Positions 44,060 to 53,103 of a stretch of 64,000 nucleotides of DNA are shown here, in pieces. Numbering within the stretch: the first letter of the stretch is position 1; every line of letters starts with the position of its first letter. A model generated the notes under the pieces. It had not been told where the DNA came from, searched no databases, and saw only the letters and a list, made by a program, of their open reading frames with translations. The DNA is taken from NCBI GenBank assembly GCA_910587685.1, contig CAJUMY010000004.1, forward strand, positions 62,001-126,000, given 5' to 3'. This DNA comes from an uncultured Christensenellaceae bacterium (GTDB lineage: Bacteria > Bacillota > Clostridia > Christensenellales > UBA3700). The position numbers and the translations under genes were made by a program.

Positions 44060-44088
44060 TTGTCTCTTTATCGAAAATATGATAAAAT
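44060..44088 (+). promoter_or_regulatory. Possible promoter of the MBL-hydrolase gene
   Basis: TTGTCT (44060-44065), 17-base spacer, TAAAAT (44083-44088). The rest of 43894-44214 shows no gene. Confidence 0.5.
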
Positions 44089-44214
44089 AATAAAATACAA
44101 AAAATCTTTTTTACGGTTTTTTGCGGCGTACGCTTTGAGTTTTGCGACTGCGTATTCGGCGAGATACGCCGATGCGGTACGAAGAGACTTCGAGCGTAAA
44201 GGAGGTTGCTCGTT

Positions 44215-45003
44215 ATGGAACTGTGCGCTCTCTCGAGCGGAAGCCGAGGCAATGCGACATTGATAAAAGACGGCGAAGACGCGCTCATTATCGACAACGG
44301 GCTTTCGGTCAATACGCTCGTCGAGAGGATGGAAGAGAGAGATCTGACGCCGAGCTCGGTCAAGGCTATACTCGTAACGCACGAGCACACCGATCATATA
44401 AAGGGCATTTTCGGCTTTGCAAGGAGATTCAATACTCCGATATTCATTAGCGAATACATCGGCGCCGGCATAACGGAAAGGGCGGAGTGCGCGGGTCTTG
44501 ACGTAAGGACGATAAACGAGGCGGGATTTTCATTCGCGGGATTCGATATTGAGCCGTTCAGAGTTCCGCACGACGCTCTTTATACCGTGGGATATCGAAT
44601 ATCCAAAGGAAGAGAAAGCGTCGGTGTCGCAACTGACGTTGGCGTGATGACGGACAATATAGTGAAACATCTTTCGTCTTGCGATTTGGTGATGCTCGAG
44701 TCCAATCACGATACGGATATGCTGATGCAAGGACGTTATCCTTATATGCTTAAGATGCGGATACGGTCGGATAAAGGACATCTTTCGAACGGAGAGTGCG
44801 CGGATACGCTTTTGAAACTAAGGGAAAGCGGCGTGAGGAAATTTATGCTCGCGCACTTATCCGAGGACAATAACAGCCCCGAGGTCGCTTTCGATGCCGT
44901 AAAGAGCGTATTCGACAAAGAAAAGCTCATAGAAGGCAGAGATTACATAACGCACGTCGCGTCTCAGCACACGGCGAGCAAAATAATATCCTGTAAGGGA
45001 TGA
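44215..45003 (+). CDS. MBL-fold metallohydrolase, WalJ/YycJ type
   Basis: 262 aa: LSSGSRGNATLI opening, metal motif THEHTDHIKG (HxHxDH), VPHDALYTVGY, VATDVGVMT, LESNHDTDML, KGHLSN and LAHLSEDNN, the features of YycJ/WalJ proteins, which act in DNA repair and cell-wall regulation in Firmicutes. AAAGGAGG 9 bases before ATG 44215 decides the start over the earlier TTG. Confidence 0.9.
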   Translation: MELCALSSGSRGNATLIKDGEDALIIDNGLSVNTLVERMEERDLTPSSVKAILVTHEHTDHIKGIFGFARRFNTPIFISEYIGAGITERAECAGLDVRTINEAGFSFAGFDIEPFRVPHDALYTVGYRISKGRESVGVATDVGVMTDNIVKHLSSCDLVMLESNHDTDMLMQGRYPYMLKMRIRSDKGHLSNGECADTLLKLRESGVRKFMLAHLSEDNNSPEVAFDAVKSVFDKEKLIEGRDYITHVASQHTASKIISCKG

Positions 45004-45192
45004 CCGCGTATAACGAATAGTGTGCATTTTGTGCGGGAATACCTCGGAAATATCGCCATATTATGAAAAAGTATAATATATGTATATATGATTTTGATAT
45101 TATGCTCATATGACAGAGTCAATATCGAAGACGGCTGTTCATATGCCGCTATGCAGTAATTTAATAAGATCATTATTATCACGGAGAGAGAT

Positions 45193-46452
45193 ATGAAGAA
45201 TAAGGAAAAGAAATTTTATCCGCCGAGAGGACTGAGACCGTTTGATAGCGGAGGCGTCTATCTCATGTCGATGGTCACGCTGTATATAGTCGAGGCATTT
45301 ATGATAATAATACTCGGCTTTTTCAAAAACGACGGGATAAACGTTGAGGAGAGCAAAGCGGTCGCGTACGTTACCATGCTCATAAATCAGCTCGCATTCG
45401 GATTGACGCCTTTTATTTATACGCAGTTTAACGGTTTGAAGTTCACGAGGGAAATAAACTTTAAGAAGGGAATATCTCCGCTTCAAGCGTTCATTCTCGT
45501 TGTTATGGCGCTCATGTCGATAGTCGCGTTCATGCCTGTCACTCAACTATTTATAATGTTGGTCACAAAGCTCGGATACAAATTCGAAATCGCAGTGCCG
45601 AACTACACAAATACGTTCGGAATATTCGTAGTATCGGTGATATTCACCGCTCTTCTGCCCGCGATAGGAGAGGAGATACTCATGCGCGGCTTTGTCGCTA
45701 AGGGGCTGAGACGTTACGGAATACTTGCCGCGATGCTTATATCTTCGCTGATATTCGCCACCGCGCACGGCAATCTATTGCAACTCGTATATCAGTTCTT
45801 CCTCGGAGCAGTATTATTCACGGTATATTTTGCGACGAAGTCGATATACGCGTCCATGATAATACACTTTACCAACAATGCTACGGCGTTACTTATCGAC
45901 TTTATTTTATACAAGACGACGGGCAGTACCAATATAGAGATCCCGCTGAGTACGGGAATGACGGTGCTCGTGTTCATTGCGGTAAGCGCAGTCGGATGCG
46001 TATTATTAACGCTCTTGATGCGGCTCTTTTTGAAGACTGCTAAGAGAAGACAGGACGATTACGTTGGCGGCAGAGAGATAGATTTCGGCGGTTCGCTTTT
46101 ATACGCTCACGACGACGGCTCGAGAAAACGCGTATTTGTTTCGAAAAAATCGGGAGAAGCCAACGTCGTTAAAAGAAAAAGAGAAAAAGCAGATAATTTC
46201 ATTACGAAATATCTTGATTATTTAAGGTACTTGAACTATTCGTTCGAAGAAGAGGAATTGGAGAGAGCGAAGAAAGAGCTCGAGGAAAAGGACGTCAACG
46301 AAGCAGAGAACGAAAGAGACAAGGAGTACTACGGCGAACTTCTAAGGTCAAGGCGTGACAAGGAGATACGTTGGGATAGGAATCTCGTCATAATGGCGGT
46401 AGTCTTCAATCTGTTCTTGCTCGTTATCAACGCAATCGGCGCTTTCTCATGA
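45193..46452 (+). CDS. CPBP-family intramembrane glutamic protease with extended tail
   Basis: 419 aa. Multiple membrane segments contain the three CPBP motifs: EEILMRGF (about residue 160), FATAHGN and MIIHFTNNAT. The family (CAAX protease and bacteriocin-processing) cleaves within membranes. After about residue 280 there is an unusual charged region (KRKREKADNFITKYLDYL, then a Glu/Lys/Arg coiled coil) and a last membrane helix (LVIMAVVFNLFLLVINAIGA). Substrate unknown. Confidence 0.88.
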   Translation: MKNKEKKFYPPRGLRPFDSGGVYLMSMVTLYIVEAFMIIILGFFKNDGINVEESKAVAYVTMLINQLAFGLTPFIYTQFNGLKFTREINFKKGISPLQAFILVVMALMSIVAFMPVTQLFIMLVTKLGYKFEIAVPNYTNTFGIFVVSVIFTALLPAIGEEILMRGFVAKGLRRYGILAAMLISSLIFATAHGNLLQLVYQFFLGAVLFTVYFATKSIYASMIIHFTNNATALLIDFILYKTTGSTNIEIPLSTGMTVLVFIAVSAVGCVLLTLLMRLFLKTAKRRQDDYVGGREIDFGGSLLYAHDDGSRKRVFVSKKSGEANVVKRKREKADNFITKYLDYLRYLNYSFEEEELERAKKELEEKDVNEAENERDKEYYGELLRSRRDKEIRWDRNLVIMAVVFNLFLLVINAIGAFS

Positions 46453-46601
46453 TCTAAAGAAGCATCGCTAATCGAATTTTATTAAATTCGGGTCGATAAT
46501 AAAAAGTATGATTTCGAGATAGGTTTGAGCCGGACGGGATACGTTAACGGCAAAAGCTCTTGAAAGAACGCGATCAATAGCTCTTAGGAAATATAGTTAT
46601 G

Positions 46602-47063
46602 ATGAGTATCAATATTCTTGCCGTCGGGAAGATAAAAGAAAAGTTTTTTTCAGACGCTATAGCGGAGTATGCGAAAAGGCTCGCCCGTTTTGCAAAGTTT
46701 TCCATAACCGAGATCGACGAGGAACTGCTCACTAAAGACGGTAATGACAGAGTAAGGAAAAGAGAGGGCGAACGGATAATTGCGAAGGCCAAAGGGCACG
46801 TCGCGCTTCTAGATATTTCGGGGAAGATAATATCGAGCGAAGAACTCGCGGATAACATCAAAACACTGGCGCTCGCGGGAAAGAGCGAGATAACGTTCGT
46901 GATCGGCGGCTCTTACGGCGTGTCTGACGACGTTAGAAAATTTGCCGACGAAAGAATATCTTTCGGGCGTATCACCTATCCGCATCAGTTGATGAGAGTT
47001 ATTCTTACGGAACAGATATATCGCGCGTTTATGATCAACAGCGGAAGCGAATATCATAAATGA
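46602..47063 (+). CDS. rlmH: 23S rRNA (pseudouridine-1915-N3)-methyltransferase
   Basis: 153 aa SPOUT methyltransferase: NILAVGKIKEKFFSDAIAEY, VALLDISGKIISSEELA, ITFVIGGSYGVSDDV (SAM knot), then the conserved end YPHQLMRVILTEQIYRAF and NSGSEYHK. It methylates the pseudouridine in helix 69. Start between two adjacent ATG codons; the second matches homologues. Confidence 0.96.
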   Translation: MSINILAVGKIKEKFFSDAIAEYAKRLARFAKFSITEIDEELLTKDGNDRVRKREGERIIAKAKGHVALLDISGKIISSEELADNIKTLALAGKSEITFVIGGSYGVSDDVRKFADERISFGRITYPHQLMRVILTEQIYRAFMINSGSEYHK

Positions 47064-47258
47064 ACGCGGCTTCGATCGTCGGTTCATGAGACGTTGAAGG
47101 CAGTTTCGCGTATTGTCTAAGCGGAACGCGTACGCGGTCTCATGGCATGAACGATATATGAGAATATCAGACGCTTTATAGGAAAAGCTATATAAATTCG
47201 GCTGATATAGTATCAAAGAGGACAAATTTGGCATATTCTTTTATGAAGAGGAGAGGAT

Positions 47259-48089
47259 ATGTACGGACTTTTGGAATACGAGAGGGACCTTAATGAGTTG
47301 AGAGCGCAAGGCGCAAGAGTATTTTCGATAGGAAAGACCGAGCTCGGAAGGGATATATACGCTGTGCAAAAGGGCAGCGTTGAAGGCGGACAGGTGCTCG
47401 TGCAGGCGAGCATGCACGCAAGAGAGTATCTTACGACTCCGCTGGTCATGACGCTCATGAAGGAATACTCCGGTAGCGGCGGGATATGGGCGGTGCCGAT
47501 GGTGAATATCGACGGCGTATTGCTGACGCAGGAAGGATTGTCAAGCGTGAGCGACGTCGGACGCAGGGCATTTTTACTCGAGGTGAACGGCGGAAACTAT
47601 AATTTTTCGCTGTGGAAAGCAAACGCCAACGCAGTAGATCTCAACGTCAATTACAACGCTGATTGGTCCTACGGCGCCCAGAACGTCACGTATCCGTCGC
47701 CTGCAAATTACATAGGTCGGTATCCTATGTCTCAGAGCGAGAACGTAGCGCTCGCAAGGTTTACTCTGAGAGTTCAGCCGCGCGTTACGCTCAGCTATCA
47801 TACGAAAGGAAACGTTATATATTGGGGATACAAATGCAATAACAGTTATCAGGACGAGATAATGCGTATTTCCGAGCTTACAGGCTATGAGATGCTTAGA
47901 AGCGACGACAGCGCGGGCGGATATAAGGACTGGTTTTTAGCTACTACGCCGTATCTCGGAATTACGCTCGAGTGCGGAAATCCGCTTTTGAATTATCCGT
48001 TGCCTGCAAGCGAGCTTCCCAATATGATCGAGAGAAACAGAGGGATATTAGAGCTTTCGTCCGAGATAGCTAACGAAATAAATCCTTGA
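47259..48089 (+). CDS. M14-family zinc carboxypeptidase
   Basis: 276 aa; zinc ligands in SMHAREYL (HxxE), third ligand His in LSYHTKGN, catalytic Glu in GITLECGNPL; VDLNVNYNADW carries the conserved Asn-Arg-type substrate segment. No signal peptide, so it should act in the cytoplasm or forespore. The nearest known roles are gamma-D-glutamyl-meso-diaminopimelate peptidases acting on peptidoglycan fragments. AGGAGAGG binding site. Confidence 0.9.
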   Translation: MYGLLEYERDLNELRAQGARVFSIGKTELGRDIYAVQKGSVEGGQVLVQASMHAREYLTTPLVMTLMKEYSGSGGIWAVPMVNIDGVLLTQEGLSSVSDVGRRAFLLEVNGGNYNFSLWKANANAVDLNVNYNADWSYGAQNVTYPSPANYIGRYPMSQSENVALARFTLRVQPRVTLSYHTKGNVIYWGYKCNNSYQDEIMRISELTGYEMLRSDDSAGGYKDWFLATTPYLGITLECGNPLLNYPLPASELPNMIERNRGILELSSEIANEINP

Positions 48090-48179
48090 GTTTAGATCCG
48101 CTATCATACGCAAAAGGAAATTTGATATAAAAACTCGCAATAAAATATAACTTTAAGATATACATTTGTACGGAGAAGT

Positions 48180-48677
48180 ATGGAAGAGAAATTCATGTAT
48201 CTTGCGATAGAAGAGGCTAAGAAGGGCGCCGAGTACGACGAAGTGCCCGTCGGCGCTGTCATAACGCTCGGCGGAGAGGTCATAGCCAAGGCGCACAATG
48301 AGAAAGAGGAGAGGAACTGCAGCGTCTACCACGCGGAGATAGTCGCGATAGAGAGAGCGGCAAAATTCCTTGACAACTGGTATCTTGACGGCGCGGATAT
48401 ATACGTGACTCTTGAGCCGTGCGCGATGTGCGCGGGAGCTATCATCAACAGCAGGATAAATAATATATATTTCGGAGCGTACGATATGAAAGCGGGATGT
48501 TGCGGCAGTCTTTACGATCTCCCTTCGGACAAGCGTTTTAATCATAGACCTAGCGTTACGGGCGGAATACTCGAAGAAGAATGCGCCTCTCTTTTGAGCG
48601 GCTATTTCAAAGAAAAACGCGAAAAGAAAAGAGCTGAAAAGGAAAAAAAAGAGCAGGGAAACGGCGGCTCGATTTAG
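48180..48677 (+). CDS. tadA: tRNA-specific adenosine deaminase
   Basis: 165 aa: VPVGAVITLGGEVIAKAHN, zinc motif HAEIVAI (His51, catalytic Glu53) and PCAMCAGAI (Cys81, Cys84), and LPSDKRFNHRPSVTGGI. It makes inosine at the wobble position of tRNA-Arg(ACG), a gene for which lies in this window (13873-13949). A Lys/Glu-rich tail ends the protein. Confidence 0.95.
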   Translation: MEEKFMYLAIEEAKKGAEYDEVPVGAVITLGGEVIAKAHNEKEERNCSVYHAEIVAIERAAKFLDNWYLDGADIYVTLEPCAMCAGAIINSRINNIYFGAYDMKAGCCGSLYDLPSDKRFNHRPSVTGGILEEECASLLSGYFKEKREKKRAEKEKKEQGNGGSI

Positions 48678-48806
48678 AAAAACGGCGTATCGAAAACCGT
48701 TTTTGCACTATCGAAACAAAGTTATCGCGTGTTGTTACGACCGCGTTATTTAGAGATAAAATATAAAAATGATAATACATATATAATAGTTTTTTGGAGA
48801 TATGAT

Positions 48807-49370
48807 ATGATAATACTGGGACTTGGGAACATAGGCCGCGAATACGAAAGAACAAGACATAACGTCGGCTTTATGTGTATTGATATGTTAGCGGACAAGC
48901 TCGGCGTAAAATTCAAGGATAAAGAGTGCAAGTCGTTAACGGCGAGCGTCTTTAAGAAGGGAGAGAGGATAGTCCTTGCAAAACCCGAAACCTATATGAA
49001 TCTTTCGGGCGAAGCGCTTGCGGAGCTCGTAGGGCGCTACAAAGAGGATATTTCGAACGTCATAGTCATATACGACGATATAGATCTCGACGAAGGCGCG
49101 ATAAGAGTTCGAAAGGACGGCTCGGCGGGCACGCATAACGGTATGCGCAATATAGTCGAGAAGATGAAGAGCAAGGATATCAAGAGAATAAGAGTGGGAA
49201 TAGGACGCCCGAGCGGCGGTATGGATCTCGCGTCGTACGTTCTCGGTAGATTTTCAAAGGAATCGGCGCTGCTTCTTGACGAGAGATTCGACAGAATTAC
49301 GAACGCTCTTATAAAGTACATCTCGGACGGCGATTTCGAGGATATGCAGCGTTCGCTCGGTTCGAAGTAA
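48807..49370 (+). CDS. pth: Peptidyl-tRNA hydrolase
   Basis: 187 aa: LGLGNIGREYERTRHNVGFM with catalytic His, KPETYMNLSGEAL, IYDDIDLDEGAIRVR with Asp, GSAGTHNGMRNI. It frees tRNA from dropped peptidyl-tRNA. ATG 48807 with GGAG 8 bases upstream; the earlier in-frame ATG at 48729 is not needed. mfd follows after 158 bases, a standard Firmicute pairing. Confidence 0.95.
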   Translation: MIILGLGNIGREYERTRHNVGFMCIDMLADKLGVKFKDKECKSLTASVFKKGERIVLAKPETYMNLSGEALAELVGRYKEDISNVIVIYDDIDLDEGAIRVRKDGSAGTHNGMRNIVEKMKSKDIKRIRVGIGRPSGGMDLASYVLGRFSKESALLLDERFDRITNALIKYISDGDFEDMQRSLGSK

Positions 49371-49528
49371 CAGGGCTTTTCTCGGCAGGCGGCGCCGATC
49401 TTTCGGTTGCGGCAGCGCGCGATGATTTTTTGACGGCTTTTTAAGTGAAACGATTTTTTCGATTTTGAAAATACCGTTTTGCAGGCGGTAGCGTTTATTA
49501 TATCAAAAGACATTCGGAGGTGAAAGAT

Positions 49529-52500
49529 ATGTTTGACGGAATACTCGATCTGAAGAGGCTCGGCGGAGAATTCGCAGAGCTTTATAACGCCGTTCAAGAC
49601 GGAAAGAACGTTTACGCCATGAATCTCGACAGGGGAAGTAAAATGCACGTAGCGGCTTCGCTTGATAGGTTCGTCGTCTACGTGACCGGCGACAGAGTGT
49701 CGGCTCGCGAGGCGCGCGACAGGCTCGAAGAGTATTTCGGCGTCGGTAAAGTGGGGCTTTTACAGGAGAAGGACGACGTTCTCGTATATAACCGCAGTAA
49801 TCAGTCCTATAACGTATCTTCGAGGATGGAGACGCTCTACGCTCTTTCGGATAACGAACTCAAGGCGCTCGCCGTACCTGCCGAGGCGCTCGTTCAGTTC
49901 CTTCCGTCGATAGACGCTCTCCGAAACGGCGCCGTAGACTTCGTCAAGGGCAGAGAGTACGATATGGACTATGTAGTCGAAGTCTTGACGGGAAGCGGAT
50001 ATACGAGAGAAGAGGTCGTCGCGGAAAGGGGAAGTTTTTCGGTAAAGGGCGATATATTGAGCATCTATCCTTATAGCGGCGAAGCGGTGAGGCTCACGTT
50101 TTTCGACACGGAACTCGAGAGCATAAAGATATACGACGTCGATACCATGATGTCCGTAAGAGAGATAGAGAACGTACGCGTTTTACCTTGTTCGGATATG
50201 CTCTTTGACAGGGAACATCTCAATGAATACGTCAAAAAGATAGACGGACTTATCGCAGAGTGTCCGTCGAACGCAAGAAAGAGATTACTCGAAATAAAGG
50301 AGATGATAGACGAGGATATATCGAGTAAATATATCCCGCCGTCTCTGAGCTGGCTCATTCCGTTCGTCAGAAAAGGTATGAGCGTTTTATATGATTATCT
50401 TCCCGAAGATACGGTCATAATATATGACGAACCGAAGATAGTGGACGATAAGATAAAGGCGTATCTTAATGAATTTCACAATAGATTAGAGACGTTGAAA
50501 GAAGAGGGCGAAGCGTTGAAGATACATCGCTTTTCGCTTTTGGCTCGCGATATAAGTTATGAAAAGGCGAATACATATACGCAGGTTTCATTTCAAAATA
50601 TCGCTTCGCTCAATCCTATATTTTCGGCAAGCGAAGCCGTTAAATTCAGGACCGTTCCGATAACGCAGTACTACATGAATTATCCTGCGCTCGTTAGCGA
50701 TATAAAGAATTTCACGGTGAGCGGAGTAAAGGTCATACTGTGTTGCAGAGACAAGGATACGGCGAGAAGTATCGGCGAAAGCCTTATGGCGGAGAACGTC
50801 GGCAGTACGTATTACGAATCGCTTGAGAACTATAAAGAGGGAGTCGCGCTAACGTCGATAGGCGTTTCTTACGGGTTCAATTATTCTGGAAGAAAGACGG
50901 TCGTTATCGGAGCTAACGAACTCATTAAAAAACGCGACGTGGTAAGGAGCGGAAAGTCGAAAAGGCGGACTTTCACGATCCCGAAATGCGGCGATTACGT
51001 CGTTCACGAAGCACACGGTATCGGAAAGTGCGTAGGTATAGAAAGACTCAGATTCGATAAGATAGAGAGAGATTACGTCATAGTTCAATATAAGGGCAGC
51101 GACAAACTCTATCTTCCGATAGATCAAATGGATACGCTGAGCAGATATTCGGGCAGCGACAAAGAGCCGTCGCTATCGAAGCTCGGCGGCAAAGAGTTCG
51201 GAAAACTCAAAGAGCGCGTCAAGGCGTCGGTCAAGAGCATGGCGGTGAATCTTGTAGATCTTTACGCCAAGAGAAGACAGGTGAGAGGCTACAAGTACTC
51301 GGAAGACACGTCGTGGCAAAAGGAATTTGAAGACGAATTCGAATTTACCGAGACCGAGGATCAACTAAACGCCGTGAGCGAGATAAAGAAAGATATGGAG
51401 AACGGCGTCGTTATGGATAGACTGTTATGCGGCGACGTGGGATTCGGAAAGACTGAGGTCGCTTTAAGGGCGGTATTCAAGACTATCGTCGAAGGGAAAC
51501 AGGCGGCTATACTCGCGCCTACTACGATACTTGCGAGACAGCACTACAATACGGTGCTTGCAAGATTCAATAAGTTCAAGGTGAACGCCGTCATACTTTC
51601 GCGGTTCCAGACAAAAAAGGAAATAGCGCAAAGTCTCGAAGATATTCGCTCGGGTAAGGCGAGCATAATCGTCGCGACGCATAGACTGCTTTCAAAGGAC
51701 GTGGAATTTCAAGATCTAGGGCTCATAGTTCTCGACGAAGAACAGCGTTTCGGCGTCGAGCACAAAGAGAAGCTGAAGCTCGTAAATAACAGCGTCAATA
51801 TCCTGACGCTTTCCGCGACCCCGATACCGCGTACGCTCAATATGGCGCTTACGGGAGTCAGGGATATATCGCTTCTCGAGACTCCGCCTACGAACAGAGT
51901 TCCGATACAGACTTACGTTACCGAGCTCACCGACGGGCTCATAAAAGACGCGGTGGAAAGAGAGCTTGCGCGCGGAGGACAGGTGTTCGTTCTGCACAAC
52001 AGAGTGCAGGGGATAGAGAAGTTCGCAAGCCGTATCGCAGAGCTTGTACCGTCAGCAAGCGTTATCGTAGGACACGGACAGATGGACGCGAACACGCTCG
52101 AAGAGAACATAATGAGATTCTACAACAAAGAGGCAAACGTGCTTGTATGTACCACTATTATCGAGAATGGTATAGATCTGCCCGACGCGAATACGCTCAT
52201 AGTCGCCGACGCCGATAAGCTCGGACTTGCGGCGCTCTATCAGCTAAGAGGACGCGTCGGAAGAAGCGACAGAATGGCGTACGCCTACTTTACGACGAAG
52301 ACCGATAAGGTCATGACGACGGACGCGATGAAGCGTCTTTCAGCCGTCATGGAGTACACGGAGTTCGGCAGCGGATTCAAGATAGCTATGCGCGATCTCG
52401 AGATAAGAGGAGCGGGCAATATTCTCGGAAGAGAACAGCATGGACATATCGAAAAAGTGGGATACGAGATGTATTGCAAACTTCTCGAAGAGGCAGTCGA

Positions 52501-52999
52501 AGAGCTTTCCGCGGCGAAAGGCGGCGCGCCGTACGAGAAAAAGAGAGAGGGCAGCGCGGAGGTCAGCGTCGAGCTCGACGCTTATCTTGCGGACGAATAC
52601 GTTTCATTATCGAGCGAAAAGATGCGTATATACAGAGAGATAGCGGAGATAAGAGACGAAAAGGACAAAGAACGCTTGCTCGCGACGCTCACGGAAAGCT
52701 ACGGCGTTCCGCCGAGACCGCTCGTCAATCTCGCGGAGGTTGGATTCATCAAGAATATGGCGACAAAGATCGGCGCGGCTAAAGTCAACGTTTCATCTAA
52801 GATAACGAGCGTCGAATTCCCCGATACGGCGTGTCTCAAAAACGAAAACGTCATATTCGCGGTGAGCGATATGCAGGGAGAATGTACTCTTATGCCGACG
52901 ACTAAACCGATGGTGGTTTTCGAGACGAAGGATATGCTGAGCGTCAATAAACTCTACAGCGTCGAGAAATTTTTGAAGAAATGCTGCGGAATATTCTGA
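49529..52999 (+). CDS. mfd: Transcription-repair coupling factor
   Basis: 1156 aa, full-length. A UvrB-like N-terminal module, the RNA-polymerase-interacting CarD-like domain (GDYVVHEAHGIGKCVGIERL, about residue 490), a RecG-like translocase with Walker A GDVGFGKTEVA (about 635) and LDEEQRFGVEHKE (about 735), SATPIPRTLNMAL, GRVGRS, and the C-terminal TRCF domain. It removes stalled RNA polymerase and recruits the UvrA repair machinery. GGAGG at 49516-49520 selects ATG 49529. Confidence 0.97.
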   Translation: MFDGILDLKRLGGEFAELYNAVQDGKNVYAMNLDRGSKMHVAASLDRFVVYVTGDRVSAREARDRLEEYFGVGKVGLLQEKDDVLVYNRSNQSYNVSSRMETLYALSDNELKALAVPAEALVQFLPSIDALRNGAVDFVKGREYDMDYVVEVLTGSGYTREEVVAERGSFSVKGDILSIYPYSGEAVRLTFFDTELESIKIYDVDTMMSVREIENVRVLPCSDMLFDREHLNEYVKKIDGLIAECPSNARKRLLEIKEMIDEDISSKYIPPSLSWLIPFVRKGMSVLYDYLPEDTVIIYDEPKIVDDKIKAYLNEFHNRLETLKEEGEALKIHRFSLLARDISYEKANTYTQVSFQNIASLNPIFSASEAVKFRTVPITQYYMNYPALVSDIKNFTVSGVKVILCCRDKDTARSIGESLMAENVGSTYYESLENYKEGVALTSIGVSYGFNYSGRKTVVIGANELIKKRDVVRSGKSKRRTFTIPKCGDYVVHEAHGIGKCVGIERLRFDKIERDYVIVQYKGSDKLYLPIDQMDTLSRYSGSDKEPSLSKLGGKEFGKLKERVKASVKSMAVNLVDLYAKRRQVRGYKYSEDTSWQKEFEDEFEFTETEDQLNAVSEIKKDMENGVVMDRLLCGDVGFGKTEVALRAVFKTIVEGKQAAILAPTTILARQHYNTVLARFNKFKVNAVILSRFQTKKEIAQSLEDIRSGKASIIVATHRLLSKDVEFQDLGLIVLDEEQRFGVEHKEKLKLVNNSVNILTLSATPIPRTLNMALTGVRDISLLETPPTNRVPIQTYVTELTDGLIKDAVERELARGGQVFVLHNRVQGIEKFASRIAELVPSASVIVGHGQMDANTLEENIMRFYNKEANVLVCTTIIENGIDLPDANTLIVADADKLGLAALYQLRGRVGRSDRMAYAYFTTKTDKVMTTDAMKRLSAVMEYTEFGSGFKIAMRDLEIRGAGNILGREQHGHIEKVGYEMYCKLLEEAVEELSAAKGGAPYEKKREGSAEVSVELDAYLADEYVSLSSEKMRIYREIAEIRDEKDKERLLATLTESYGVPPRPLVNLAEVGFIKNMATKIGAAKVNVSSKITSVEFPDTACLKNENVIFAVSDMQGECTLMPTTKPMVVFETKDMLSVNKLYSVEKFLKKCCGIF

Positions 53000-53103
53000 A
53001 AATCTATTGCTATTATCGAAAATATAATATATAATAAACAAAGTAATTAAAATATACGCTGATAATTCTATCGGCATACAGTGATAAAGGAGCAGATATT
53101 GTA